From NCBI GenBank assembly GCA_007117355.1, contig SKGS01000145.1, positions 1-34,477 of the forward strand: DNA of 34,477 bases, written 5' to 3'. The first letter of the stretch is position 1. Every line of letters begins with the position of its first letter. Source of the stretch: Lishizhenia sp. (GTDB lineage Bacteria > Bacteroidota > Bacteroidia > Flavobacteriales_D > Crocinitomicaceae). Made by a program: the position numbers and the translations under genes. The notes beneath the pieces were generated by a model. It had not been told where the DNA came from. It did not search any database and saw nothing but the letters and a program-made list of their open reading frames with translations. Below, piece by piece: positions 1 through 8,219 of the stretch.

Positions 1-187
1 GGTCAGGGTAAACACGCAATTCACAGTGCTGCCACCGAAATGGATATAGAAACAAATAATTAGAATAATTCATAAAGATAAAAGAACCCCTCCACTACGG
101 TCAGGGTAAACTCGTAATTCACAATGCTGCCACCGAAATGGATATAGCAACAAGTGATAATAAAAAAACATAAAGATAAAAGAACCT
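1..187. repeat. Two tandem copies of a ~98-bp repeat
   Basis: Copy 1 spans 1-98 and copy 2 spans 99-187. Both begin GGTCAGGGTAAAC, share a nearly identical first ~49 bases including TGCTGCCACCGAAATGG, diverge in the middle, and agree again over CATAAAGATAAAAGAACC. Copy 1 begins exactly at the window edge, so more copies may lie to the left. No real gene is visible in it; the weak minus-strand reading frame through both copies looks accidental. It is probably an intergenic repeat family, but its function is unknown. Confidence 0.75.
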
Positions 188-356
188 TTCCCCAAGGAGC
201 ACAAAAAACACAGAATTTAGTTATGAAACTAATAGTTAATTCTCGAAAATTATGAATATACATTAATGCTTTTCATAGTATATTCCTCCAGAACGAGAAA
301 ATATGGAAATTCGATTCCATAAATGGATTTCCAAGATTTTACTCTAACTTTACCAC
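188..356. other. Non-coding stretch between repeat and phnA-like gene
   Basis: I see no gene or clear terminator here. A near-match to the Bacteroidota -7 box (TAACTTTA, 345-352) sits only four bases before the next ATG, which is too close for a normal leader unless the message is leaderless. Confidence 0.4.
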
Positions 357-701
357 ATGGAAAAACAATATACTTGTCCAGCTTGTAATTCTCCCTATGG
401 ATATGAAATGGGAGCTTTAATCTGTTGTCCAGAATGTGGTCATGAATGGTCAATTAATGAAAATTCAGAGTCAGATGAAGATACTTTATTAATAAAAGAC
501 GCTAACGGAAATAAATTAGAAAACGGTGACGATGTAGTTATTGCAAAAGACTTACCTGTTAAAGGCGCTCCAAAACCTATAAAAGCTGGAACCAAAGTCA
601 AAAACATTCGCCTTACGGACGGAGATCATAACATTGATTGCAAAATCCCCGGCTTTGGCGCAATGGCACTCAAGTCTGAGTTTGTGAAGAAAGCGAATTG
701 A
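357..701 (+). CDS. PhnA/YjdM-family zinc-ribbon protein
   Basis: A 114-residue protein of the PhnA (YjdM) family, whose usual length is about 110. The N-terminal zinc ribbon is visible as CPAC (residues 7-10) and CPEC (24-27) followed by GHEW. The C-terminal half is the small beta-rich PhnA domain, with a typical [14 protein letters not shown] segment and a GTKVKNIRL stretch. The old name 'alkylphosphonate utilization protein' comes from its position near phn genes in E. coli; a direct role in phosphonate breakdown is not established and no phosphonate genes are near it here. It is transcribed alone. The ATG at 357 gives the full zinc ribbon, and no upstream start is needed. Confidence 0.9.
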   Translation: MEKQYTCPACNSPYGYEMGALICCPECGHEWSINENSESDEDTLLIKDANGNKLENGDDVVIAKDLPVKGAPKPIKAGTKVKNIRLTDGDHNIDCKIPGFGAMALKSEFVKKAN

Positions 702-871
702 TTTTTTAGGAATTTGTTCTTTTAATCGAATTAGCTTGGCATCAGATTACAAGTGCCTGAATTTGTTCTTTGGTTATTACTTTTGGTATAAAAATTACTT
801 AAAAATAGATGCAAAATTGAAGAGTTACTAAAAAGGATGAACCATATTCTTCCTATAATTCAAATAAAAAC

Positions 872-2611
872 ATGAATCACATCCTCAAATATTTTACAAG
901 TATCCTTTCTATTAGTTTTCTGCTTTCAGGGTTTTCACAAGTGGAATTTCCAGAAGAGAAAATAATCGGAAGCAACGAAACACCGACTTACAACCAACTG
1001 GTGAGTTTTTTCAAGAATTTGAGTGTTAAAAACGATGATATTAGCCTTTTTAATTTTGGTAATTCAGATTATGGAGAACCGCTGTATGTTTGTGTTTTAA
1101 ATGCCGTTCAAGATTCTACTGCTACGTTTGAAACTGCTCGCAATGGACTTTCATTATTAGTAAATAATGGTATTCATCCTGGCGAGCCTTGCGGAATTAA
1201 TGCAAGTATGAAGTTAGCAAAGGATTTTACGAAGCTAAACGAACAACAAAAAAAAGCGTTTCCAATTATAGCCATAGTATTAAGTCATAATGTTGGCGGA
1301 ACGTTCAATCGCTCTTCGACGAGTAGGGTGAATCAAGTTGGGCCAGAGGAATATGGTTTTCGAGGAAACGCACGAAACTATGACTTGAATCGAGATTTTA
1401 TAAAAATGGATACCGAGAACGCTTGGGCATTTACACGCTTGTTTCATGCACTTGACCCCGATATTTTTGTTGATACACACACTACTAATGGAGCAGATTA
1501 CAGCTACGTGTTAACATATATTCATCCAATAAAAGAAGTGCTGCCGCCATCTTTAAAGTCATTGACTGTAAACGAATTAATACTTCATTTAACCGATAAA
1601 TTAAAAACCAATTGGCAATACGATTTATTTCCATACGTCGTTTTAAAAGACCGTACCTTAGATAAAGGAATCGTATCGTTTGACTCATCACCACGTTATT
1701 CAATCGGCTACACGCAGTTATTTAACACCATTTCCTTGATAACAGAGTCACACATGTTAAAACCATTTGAGGAGCGGGTAAAAAGTACGTATGCATTTTT
1801 GGTTGAAGTAGTAGAGTGGATGCAAGAACATAATTCGACAATTAAAACAGCACGAAAAGGAGCGTTCGAATATCAAGTAAATAAAGGTAAATGGAAGTAT
1901 AATTTTCAAAGGACAGAAAATGCGGATTCTATTTTTTTCAAAGGCTTTGAATGGAATTTTCAGCCGAGTAAAATCACAGGAAAAGAACGACTAAAGTATC
2001 ATTCTGATAAACCGTGGAATGAACATATTCCATTTTATAATGAATTCACTGCTAAGGACTCTTTGGAAGTTCCTAGCTATTATATTGTTAAAAATTCAGA
2101 GAAGGAGATTTTAAAACGTCTGAAAGTAAATAGGGTTGAAATGAAACAATTACAGCGAGATACAACCATTTTTGTAAAAGCACAATTTGTAGAAGATTTC
2201 TCCACTATAAAACTTCCATTTGAGGGACATTATTTGCATTACGATACAAAAGTACAACTACAACCAAAGCAAGTTGTGTTTAGAAAAGGAGATTGGCTTA
2301 TTTCTGCCAACCAAAGAGCTGCTAACTTTTTACATAACGTATTATTTGCAGAAATGACCGATAGTTATTTTAATTGGAATTTTATGGACAGCTACCTGAA
2401 TCAAAAGGAGTATTTTTCTCCTTATTTATTCGAGGAAACAGCAGAACAATTATTAACCTCGGACAGCGAACTAAAAAAGAATTTCGAACAAAAAAAATTG
2501 GAGGACAAAGAATTTAATGAGAGTGCTATCGAACAACTCCGTTTTATTTACCAAAACTCCAAGTACTTTGAAAAAAGCTATCGAATTCTTCCCGTTTATT
2601 TAGTTTATTAG
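872..2611 (+). CDS. Secreted M14-family zinc carboxypeptidase
   Basis: A 579-residue M14 metallopeptidase. An N-terminal signal peptide is visible (K6 followed by a hydrophobic run to about residue 20, then GFSQ). The zinc-binding HPGE motif is at 102-105, the substrate-binding stretch NYDLNRDF at 169-176, and the third zinc-ligand region DTHTTNG at 201-207 (H203). A likely catalytic glutamate lies in TESH (E292). The remaining ~280 residues form a C-terminal region typical of the longer Bacteroidota members, of unknown role. It is expected to trim C-terminal residues from peptides in the periplasm or outside the cell; the substrate cannot be told. It stands alone, with no visible operon partner. 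Confidence 0.9.
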   Translation: MNHILKYFTSILSISFLLSGFSQVEFPEEKIIGSNETPTYNQLVSFFKNLSVKNDDISLFNFGNSDYGEPLYVCVLNAVQDSTATFETARNGLSLLVNNGIHPGEPCGINASMKLAKDFTKLNEQQKKAFPIIAIVLSHNVGGTFNRSSTSRVNQVGPEEYGFRGNARNYDLNRDFIKMDTENAWAFTRLFHALDPDIFVDTHTTNGADYSYVLTYIHPIKEVLPPSLKSLTVNELILHLTDKLKTNWQYDLFPYVVLKDRTLDKGIVSFDSSPRYSIGYTQLFNTISLITESHMLKPFEERVKSTYAFLVEVVEWMQEHNSTIKTARKGAFEYQVNKGKWKYNFQRTENADSIFFKGFEWNFQPSKITGKERLKYHSDKPWNEHIPFYNEFTAKDSLEVPSYYIVKNSEKEILKRLKVNRVEMKQLQRDTTIFVKAQFVEDFSTIKLPFEGHYLHYDTKVQLQPKQVVFRKGDWLISANQRAANFLHNVLFAEMTDSYFNWNFMDSYLNQKEYFSPYLFEETAEQLLTSDSELKKNFEQKKLEDKEFNESAIEQLRFIYQNSKYFEKSYRILPVYLVY

Positions 2612-2907
2612 AAGGCGAATGGTCAAATAGAAAAAAGAGAAGAGAATTTACAGAAATTTACTCAATTGATTAACAGGAAATTCAAGGCCGGAAAAGCAGA
2701 TTCGATGATTTGAGGAAGAATGGATATTTGAAAAATATGAAGACGACAATACTGTTCAGCGCATAAAAGGTCTTTTGACTTCAGTGAATTGTTCATTTAG
2801 ATTCGAAAATTATGCGTAGATTTGAAGTGATTTGCTTTTAAGGAAGAATAGTAGGGAATTTCTGTTGCACGAAATCAAAAAGCTGTTACTTACTGTAATT
2901 AGATAAT
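2612..2907. other. Non-coding gap after the M14 gene
   Basis: 296 bases without a recognisable gene. The M14 frame stays open for 33 codons past its TAG before meeting TGA, but the M14 protein already ends at a natural-looking LPVYLVY, so I treat this as chance. A perfect -7 box TAGATTTG lies at 2817-2824, without a well-spaced -33 TTG, and could drive the next gene with a leader of about 80 bases. Confidence 0.4.
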
Positions 2908-3672
2908 GTGAAAAGAAGACCTATCATAATTGGAAATAAGAATTTTGGTACTAAAAAGGCGGCCAAAGAATTTTATTCGACAATATTAAACTCATATAAT
3001 TTCGGACAATCTCTTAGTGAAGAACATTATTACGATTTATTGGATTTAGTAGAGTATTATAGGAGTGGAAATAAAGATACCAATGAGCACAAAGTAAAAC
3101 AATTGACAGAAAATGATAAAAATCAAAATCAAGAAGCGATTTTTATAAAAGATATTAGAGTTGCAAGGTATGAATTCAATACTCGTTGTTTCGAACTTGT
3201 TCCATCAATCGGTGAGCCCATAATAATTTCATACAGAGTATTTATTGACAAGCCAAAAGTAAATAATAAAGCAGTTTTTTCTAAAGTTTGTAGAAATACA
3301 ATTCAAGCAGATTTGGTTTCGGTTAAACAAGCTTATTTTAAAGATAAAGCAAAAGACTCAATGGCGCCGTGTCAAGAGTCAAAAAAGTATTTGAAGTATG
3401 AAGACTTAGTAGTTGACCATAGACAACCAAATACTTTATCCGTAATTATTGATAGATTTATAGAATTACATAATATTGATGTTGAAAGAATCGAATATAA
3501 TTCACAACCGAAAAAATTGACCGAGTTTAAGGACCTAAATCTGATTAATAAATTTAGAGAATATCACAAAGAAAAAGCTCTGTTGAGAGTAGTTGAGAAA
3601 AAATTAAATTCATCAAGAAGTGGTTTAGCAAGATTAAAACCAATGAAAGATGATTTAAAAATAAGTAACTAG
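2908..3672 (+). CDS. DUF3223/DCL-like protein with HNH-like C-terminal half
   Basis: A 254-residue protein with a GTG start, directly preceded by GATAAT; an ATG two bases earlier is followed at once by a stop. The N-terminal part (about 10-50: a TKKAAKEF helix, then ILNSYNFGQSLSEEHYYDLL) and the middle segment (VFSKVCRNTIQADLVSVKQAYF, 123-144) resemble the DUF3223/DCL family, named after the plant DCL protein linked to plastid rRNA maturation. The C-terminal half has C155, VDHRQPN (169-175) and FREYHKEKALLRVV (216-229), a spacing that recalls HNH endonucleases. The family call is from memory of motif patterns; the nuclease idea is inference. It is strongly charged, with no signal peptide or membrane segment. 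Neighbours are non-coding DNA and a toxin-antitoxin pair, which suggests an accessory islet. Confidence 0.55.
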   Translation: MKRRPIIIGNKNFGTKKAAKEFYSTILNSYNFGQSLSEEHYYDLLDLVEYYRSGNKDTNEHKVKQLTENDKNQNQEAIFIKDIRVARYEFNTRCFELVPSIGEPIIISYRVFIDKPKVNNKAVFSKVCRNTIQADLVSVKQAYFKDKAKDSMAPCQESKKYLKYEDLVVDHRQPNTLSVIIDRFIELHNIDVERIEYNSQPKKLTEFKDLNLINKFREYHKEKALLRVVEKKLNSSRSGLARLKPMKDDLKISN

Positions 3673-3845
3673 TAATGTAAGCCTTCGAACTCTAGCGAAT
3701 GATACGTCTCCGAATTGAAATTTTTGTGTAAATTTGGAAGTGTTTCGCTTGGAGAGTAGTTCAGTGAGAAATCGCCAAAACCATCTGATAGAGCGCTTCT
3801 TCCACATTAATTCCGATGTTTTGTCTTCAAAAAAAACTAATTAAT

Positions 3846-3876
3846 TTTGGAAATGTTACCTTTTTAGGTAACTTTG
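3846..3876 (+). promoter_or_regulatory. Promoter of the toxin-antitoxin operon
   Basis: TTTG at 3846-3849, a spacer of 19 bases, then TAACTTTG at 3869-3876. This is an exact match to the Bacteroidota -33/-7 consensus with ideal spacing. Transcription should start near 3883, leaving a leader of only about ten bases before the toxin start. Confidence 0.75.
3855..3872. promoter_or_regulatory. Operator palindrome inside the TA promoter
   Basis: GTTACCT-TTTT-AGGTAAC, a perfect inverted repeat with 7-base arms. It fills the spacer between the -33 and -7 boxes and overlaps the first four bases of the -7 box, so a bound antitoxin would block RNA polymerase. Autorepression through such a palindrome is the rule for HigA-type antitoxins. 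Confidence 0.7.
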
Positions 3877-3892
3877 TGTTGTGTCATGAAAA

Positions 3893-4243
3893 TTGAAGTA
3901 TTTGGACGAATTTGAAAGAGAAATAATTCCGTTTGAAAATCATTTTTGGGATTTCTACGAAAAATTAAATCCTAAAGTCCAGAAAAAATTTGATTGGACG
4001 ATTTCCCTAATTGAAAGAAATAGAATTGTTCCGAAGCAATACTTTGATTACATGACAGGAACTAACGGATTATGGGAAATTCGTGTAAAAGTAGGGAGTG
4101 ACATTTATAGAGTGTTTAGCTTTTTTGATAAAGGGAACTTGATAATTTTACTATGTGGCTTTCAGAAAAAAACGCAAAAGACACCAAAAAAAGAAATAAA
4201 GAAAGCTGAAAAGCTCAAAAAAAGATATTATGAAAACAAGTAA
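3893..4243 (+). CDS. HigB/RelE-superfamily toxin (Gp49-like)
   Basis: A 116-residue protein matching the phage-derived Gp49-like/HigB toxin family (PF05973), usually about 100-120 residues. Diagnostic parts are the segment GTNGLWEIRVKVGSDIYRVF (about 54-73), the strand LIILLCGFQKKTQKTPKKEI and a lysine-rich C-terminal helix. Such toxins cleave mRNA on the ribosome. The start is unusual: an in-frame TGA at 3887-3889 rules out anything earlier, so translation must begin at TTG 3893 or TTG 3902. The ATG at 3886 is out of frame and stops after nine codons. The gene overlaps the antitoxin gene by 14 bases, in the toxin-first order typical of higBA. Confidence 0.85.
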   Translation: MKYLDEFEREIIPFENHFWDFYEKLNPKVQKKFDWTISLIERNRIVPKQYFDYMTGTNGLWEIRVKVGSDIYRVFSFFDKGNLIILLCGFQKKTQKTPKKEIKKAEKLKKRYYENK

Positions 4244-4532
4244 TAGTGTAAAAAGTTGGAAAGACCATATTAATCAAAAATATGGAGAAAAAGGAACAGA
4301 ATCCCGTGAAAAGTTTGAAGAAGAATTTGAAACTTTTAAAATTGGAGTGCTCATTCAAGAGGCGCGAAAAAAACAAAAACTGACTCAAGAACAGCTTGCT
4401 CAAAAGGTTGGAACTACCAAAAATTATATATCTCGAATCGAGAATAACGCAAGTGATATTCGACTTTCAACTTTAATGAGAATAATTAAAGAAGGATTAG
4501 GTGGGAATTTAAAATTATCTATTGACATTTAA
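4230..4532 (+). CDS. HigA-type antitoxin, XRE-family HTH protein
   Basis: A 100-residue protein. Residues about 37-90 form an XRE/Cro-type helix-turn-helix with the typical LTQEQLAQKVGTTKNYISRI recognition core, ending in the strand GGNLKLSIDI found in HigA-like antitoxins. The first ~35 residues are charged and helical and may contact the toxin. It should bind and neutralise the toxin encoded just upstream and repress the operon at the palindrome 3855-3872. The ATG at 4230 lies inside the last codons of the toxin gene, which favours coupled translation. No partner other than the toxin is suggested by the neighbourhood. Confidence 0.88.
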   Translation: MKTSNSVKSWKDHINQKYGEKGTESREKFEEEFETFKIGVLIQEARKKQKLTQEQLAQKVGTTKNYISRIENNASDIRLSTLMRIIKEGLGGNLKLSIDI

Positions 4533-4975
4533 CTAATAGCATCAATAATTTACAACAGTATCAAAGTTTCATCCTCAAACGATAGATTCAATCTTATTTA
4601 TTAACCTTTAAAATTGTAGCAAAAGTGAATTGAAAATTTAGGTGCGACTACATCAAATTTCCTAACCCGGTTTATTCATGAATTTAATTTTGAAGCTATT
4701 TTAGGCACTAGCCCCATAGGAATATAAGCATATTTCACGGGGGTTGTAACGACAAATAGGTCAAAATTAAATCAAAATCTGACAAAAAGAAGTGTTCCCA
4801 AAAATGAAGACGTTATAAAATACCATATTTACAATTAAAGTGTTTTATATCAATGTCTTATTTTATTAAAGATGTCAGATTGATGAATAAAGCGGGCTAA
4901 CTCTCCTCATCACCAAACCAAAAAAACTTTCCTCCTCCTTGTCTCACCAAACAAAATAATTTCTATCTTAACCAC
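4533..4975. other. 443-base non-coding stretch with a hairpin
   Basis: No gene is supported in either strand. The clearest structure is an imperfect hairpin at 4712-4742: CCCC (4712-4715) pairs with GGGG (4739-4742), and inside it AATAT (4721-4725) pairs with ATATT (4730-4734) around an AAGC loop. A minus-strand -7-like box (TAATTTTG, 4762-4769) points towards it but lacks a well-spaced -33 element. The stretch before the helicase gene is rich in C and T (CTCCTC repeats near 4903 and 4931). Confidence 0.4.
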
Positions 4976-7900
4976 ATGGAAGAAGTAAAACCTTTATCAA
5001 TATACAGTGCATCGGCAGGAAGTGGTAAAACCTTTCAATTAGTACAAACCTATTTGAAACTAATTTTAGGGGAGGGGGCGACTGTAGTGAATTTTAGTAA
5101 AATTATCGCCATGACCTTCACCAATAAAGCCGCTTGGGAAATGAAGGAAAGAATCGTCCGTGCATTAGATGATTTGGCATTTTATTCTTCTTATTCCATC
5201 GAGGAACAAAACAAGCGAAAAGGTTTTTTCGAGCAAACCCAAAAGAATCTCGAGATTTACGACCCTTTTGAATTAGAACAAAAAGCAAAAAAAGCACTTT
5301 CATTAATCTTACACAATTACGAAGATTTTACCGTTCTTACCATTGATAAATTTAGCCTTCGTTTGATTCGAACTTTTGCACGAGACCTCGATATTAATCA
5401 AGATTTTGAAGTAGTGTTGGATGAGCAAGAACTCATCGAAAATGTTATTGATGAACTTTTATCAAAACTTGGAAACGAAGGGCATGAAGAAATAACCGCT
5501 TTAGCCATCGATTTTGCAAAATCCAATTTGGAAGAAGGTGATAAATGGGACTTTAGAGACAAATTAATTCAATTTGCAGGATTATTAAAAAATGAAAAAG
5601 ACCATGTAATCATTCAAAAAATCATCGAAAAGAATTTCCATAATGAAGATTATCAAATACTTCCAAAAGAAATTAACATTCTCAAGGCTAGTTATTTGGA
5701 AATTCGAAATGAACTATCACACTATTTTCAAAGTCTCGGATTAAACGCTAAAGACTTCCCACAAGGTAAAAGAGGACTTTACGGCTTTTTAGAGGAACGA
5801 TTGCCAAAACAAGAATTAGGAAATACCTACGAAATTACAGCTACGATAAAGAAAACTTTGAGCGGTGAAAACGTAACAGAAAAACACAATGTTCCCCAAG
5901 AATTAATTCTAAAAGTGATTACCTTTTTAAAACAAGAAGCTAGTTTAAAAGAACGGTATTACGTGTTGGAATCATTGCGCAAAAACTTCCATAATTTAGC
6001 TTTGTTAAAGTACATCGCTACAGCACTTCAGGAGATTAAAAATCGAGATAATATTGTCCGAATTTCTGAGTTTAACCGAATGATTTCCGAGTTGTTACAA
6101 GATGAAAACGCGTCTTACATTTATGAAAGATTGGGAACCAGATATCAACATTATTTATTAGATGAATTTCAAGATACAAGCCGACTACAATGGTTGAATT
6201 TATTACCATTATTACATGATTCTATAAGTCAGAATAAAGCCAATTTAATTGTTGGTGACCCAAAACAAGCTATTTACCGTTTTCGAAATGGATTAGTAGA
6301 GCAATTTGTTGCCTTGCCGAGAATTTATAACCCAGAAAACGAGCAATCTATAGAACGAATTTCTAACTATTTTGAATCGATGGGCGAGAAAGTTAGTTTA
6401 GCTGAAAATTGGCGTTCCAAAAATCATATAGTTCATTTTAACAACTTCCTTTTTGACTGGCTTCTCCAACACCCACAAGTACCTGAGTTTTTTAAGAGTT
6501 ATTACCACGATGTAAAGCAATCGCCAAAAAATGAAGATGGCGGTATGGTCGCTATACGAATGGAAGAAATGGACGATGAGGTCGAGTTTCAAGAAGAATA
6601 TATTTTGGAAACGGTACGAAAATGCGAGCAAGACGGATATAAACGTGGCGATATTTGTATTCTAGCACGAAGAAAAAAAGAAGGTGCAAGATGGGCTAAG
6701 TTATTGGTGAATGCGCCAGAGAAATATAAAGTTGTCAGTGCTGACAGTTTACTCGTCTCAACGGATAAGAGCGTTCAATTGTGCATTAATTATTTGCAGT
6801 TGCGCAAAAATTCAGGAAATAAAACACTTCAAATTCAATTTGCTGTAAGTTATTTGCGTCTCAAAAATGAAGAACCGATTATTGCTTTACAAGGTTTTTG
6901 GATTAATGAAAAAGTTGGAAATCTAGATTTTAAAGCTTTCGTTTGTGCATATTTTCAGGATATGACAAATTTCTTTATGGAGTTTGAAAACTTATACGAC
7001 CTTGGACAAAAGTTCTCGCAATTACTTACGCTTTCCGAATTAAAGAACCCTTATTTTCATCATTTAATGGAGATGTTGCAAAATTACGATGTTCAATATG
7101 GTCCAGATATTCGTGGCTTTCTGGAATATTATGCTATGAAAGGCGCAAAGGAAACAGTGCAAATGCCAAAAAATGACGAAGCAATTCAAATAATGACAGC
7201 ACATAAAGCAAAAGGGTTAGAATTCAAAGTTGTTATTATTCCTAGTTTAACCTGGGACTTTAACAAAGTTCGAGATGAACAATTCATTGAACTAGATGAT
7301 GGAGAACTAATCCGTACTAGACTGGCAAAAAACAATGTTCCTGATTTTGTAAGTGATTCGTATCAGGCAGAATACGAGCAGTTGTTTTTAGATGAATTAA
7401 ACCTTTTATACGTTTCTTTAACTAGACCAATTGATCGAATGTATTTGTTAGTTAATTCCAAACTACCTAAAAAAGAAACAACTTTAGCTTCTATAAACCA
7501 ATTAATAACGCAAACGCTAAATGCTGTTAGTCAGGCGAATATCCCTGAAGAAATAAAAGATGTTTTTCAAAAAAATGAAAACGAAATCATTATCGGAACA
7601 GCTGAACCTTTAGTGTTAAAAGATAAAGACAGCGATAAATTACAGCAAGATAAATTGGAAGAACAGCGGTTTAATCCAAAAGACATTTCGGATTATTTAT
7701 GGTTTCCTGAAATTTCCTTGCAGGACGAAGACATCAAAGAAAGTGAAGATTTGAGCGTTGAAATTCGTTTTGGAAACCAACTCCATGTTGCTTTGTCAAA
7801 GATAAATTCCGAAAATGAAATAGATGAAGGATTAACTAATTTACTAAACTCAGGTCAAATAGAACAAGAATTTTTGGAATCAATTAAAGCTTCGTTATAC

Positions 7901-8185
7901 CAAATTTTCTCTTTAAAAGACTTTCAAGAATTAGTTCAAGGAGCAAAACAAATTGTTAACGAACAAGCGATATTAATTGACGAACTTACCGTTAAACGTC
8001 CCGATAAACTCATTCAGCTAAACGATAATTCTTGGGTGGTGCTAGATTATAAAACAGGCGTTGAAAGGAATAAGCATTCCGACCAACTTAAGCAATACAT
8101 TGAGGTGATGGAACAAATGTTTACAGCACCAGTGAAGGGCTATTTATTTTACACCAAAAAAATGCAGCTAGTGGAAGTAGCTTAA
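4976..8185 (+). CDS. AddA/RecB-like UvrD-family helicase-nuclease
   Basis: A 1069-residue superfamily 1A helicase fused to a RecB-type nuclease, the usual length for AddA/RecB-like proteins of Bacteroidota. Visible helicase motifs are Walker A AGSGKT (14-19), a second segment AMTFTNKAAWEMKER, Walker B DEFQDTS (396-402), VGDPKQAIYRFR (about 426-437), ENWRS (about 476), TAHKAKGLEFK (about 740) and LYVSLTRPIDRMYLL (about 811). The C-terminal nuclease keeps its key residues: H937 in GNQLH, D1010 in RPDK, D1024 and K1026 in VVLDYKTG, and the QLKQY segment after it. It should unwind and degrade DNA ends and prepare them for recombination. An AddB-type partner is normally encoded nearby in related genomes, but none is in this window. 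The gene faces the next gene convergently with a 34-base gap. Confidence 0.9.
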   Translation: MEEVKPLSIYSASAGSGKTFQLVQTYLKLILGEGATVVNFSKIIAMTFTNKAAWEMKERIVRALDDLAFYSSYSIEEQNKRKGFFEQTQKNLEIYDPFELEQKAKKALSLILHNYEDFTVLTIDKFSLRLIRTFARDLDINQDFEVVLDEQELIENVIDELLSKLGNEGHEEITALAIDFAKSNLEEGDKWDFRDKLIQFAGLLKNEKDHVIIQKIIEKNFHNEDYQILPKEINILKASYLEIRNELSHYFQSLGLNAKDFPQGKRGLYGFLEERLPKQELGNTYEITATIKKTLSGENVTEKHNVPQELILKVITFLKQEASLKERYYVLESLRKNFHNLALLKYIATALQEIKNRDNIVRISEFNRMISELLQDENASYIYERLGTRYQHYLLDEFQDTSRLQWLNLLPLLHDSISQNKANLIVGDPKQAIYRFRNGLVEQFVALPRIYNPENEQSIERISNYFESMGEKVSLAENWRSKNHIVHFNNFLFDWLLQHPQVPEFFKSYYHDVKQSPKNEDGGMVAIRMEEMDDEVEFQEEYILETVRKCEQDGYKRGDICILARRKKEGARWAKLLVNAPEKYKVVSADSLLVSTDKSVQLCINYLQLRKNSGNKTLQIQFAVSYLRLKNEEPIIALQGFWINEKVGNLDFKAFVCAYFQDMTNFFMEFENLYDLGQKFSQLLTLSELKNPYFHHLMEMLQNYDVQYGPDIRGFLEYYAMKGAKETVQMPKNDEAIQIMTAHKAKGLEFKVVIIPSLTWDFNKVRDEQFIELDDGELIRTRLAKNNVPDFVSDSYQAEYEQLFLDELNLLYVSLTRPIDRMYLLVNSKLPKKETTLASINQLITQTLNAVSQANIPEEIKDVFQKNENEIIIGTAEPLVLKDKDSDKLQQDKLEEQRFNPKDISDYLWFPEISLQDEDIKESEDLSVEIRFGNQLHVALSKINSENEIDEGLTNLLNSGQIEQEFLESIKASLYQIFSLKDFQELVQGAKQIVNEQAILIDELTVKRPDKLIQLNDNSWVVLDYKTGVERNKHSDQLKQYIEVMEQMFTAPVKGYLFYTKKMQLVEVA

Positions 8186-8219
8186 AAAAAGTAAATCTTC
8201 TATATTTTTGACTATCCTA

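Noticed and set aside
1-187. Tandem repeat as a CRISPR array
   Set aside because: The unit is about 98 bases and mostly conserved along its length, without short repeats and unique spacers; no cas genes are present.
60-453. Two 67-codon minus-strand frames at the left end
   Set aside because: One runs through the tandem repeat and one overlaps the start of the phnA-like gene; neither looks like a protein.
2612-2713. Read-through extension of the M14 peptidase
   Set aside because: The frame is open for 33 codons after the stop, but the protein already ends in the usual LPVYLVY-type terminus and the extension resembles nothing.
2612-4975. Integron cassette array around the toxin-antitoxin genes
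   Set aside because: The orphan genes and hairpin suggest it, but I found no paired attC core sites (RYYYAAC with GTTRRRY) flanking them.
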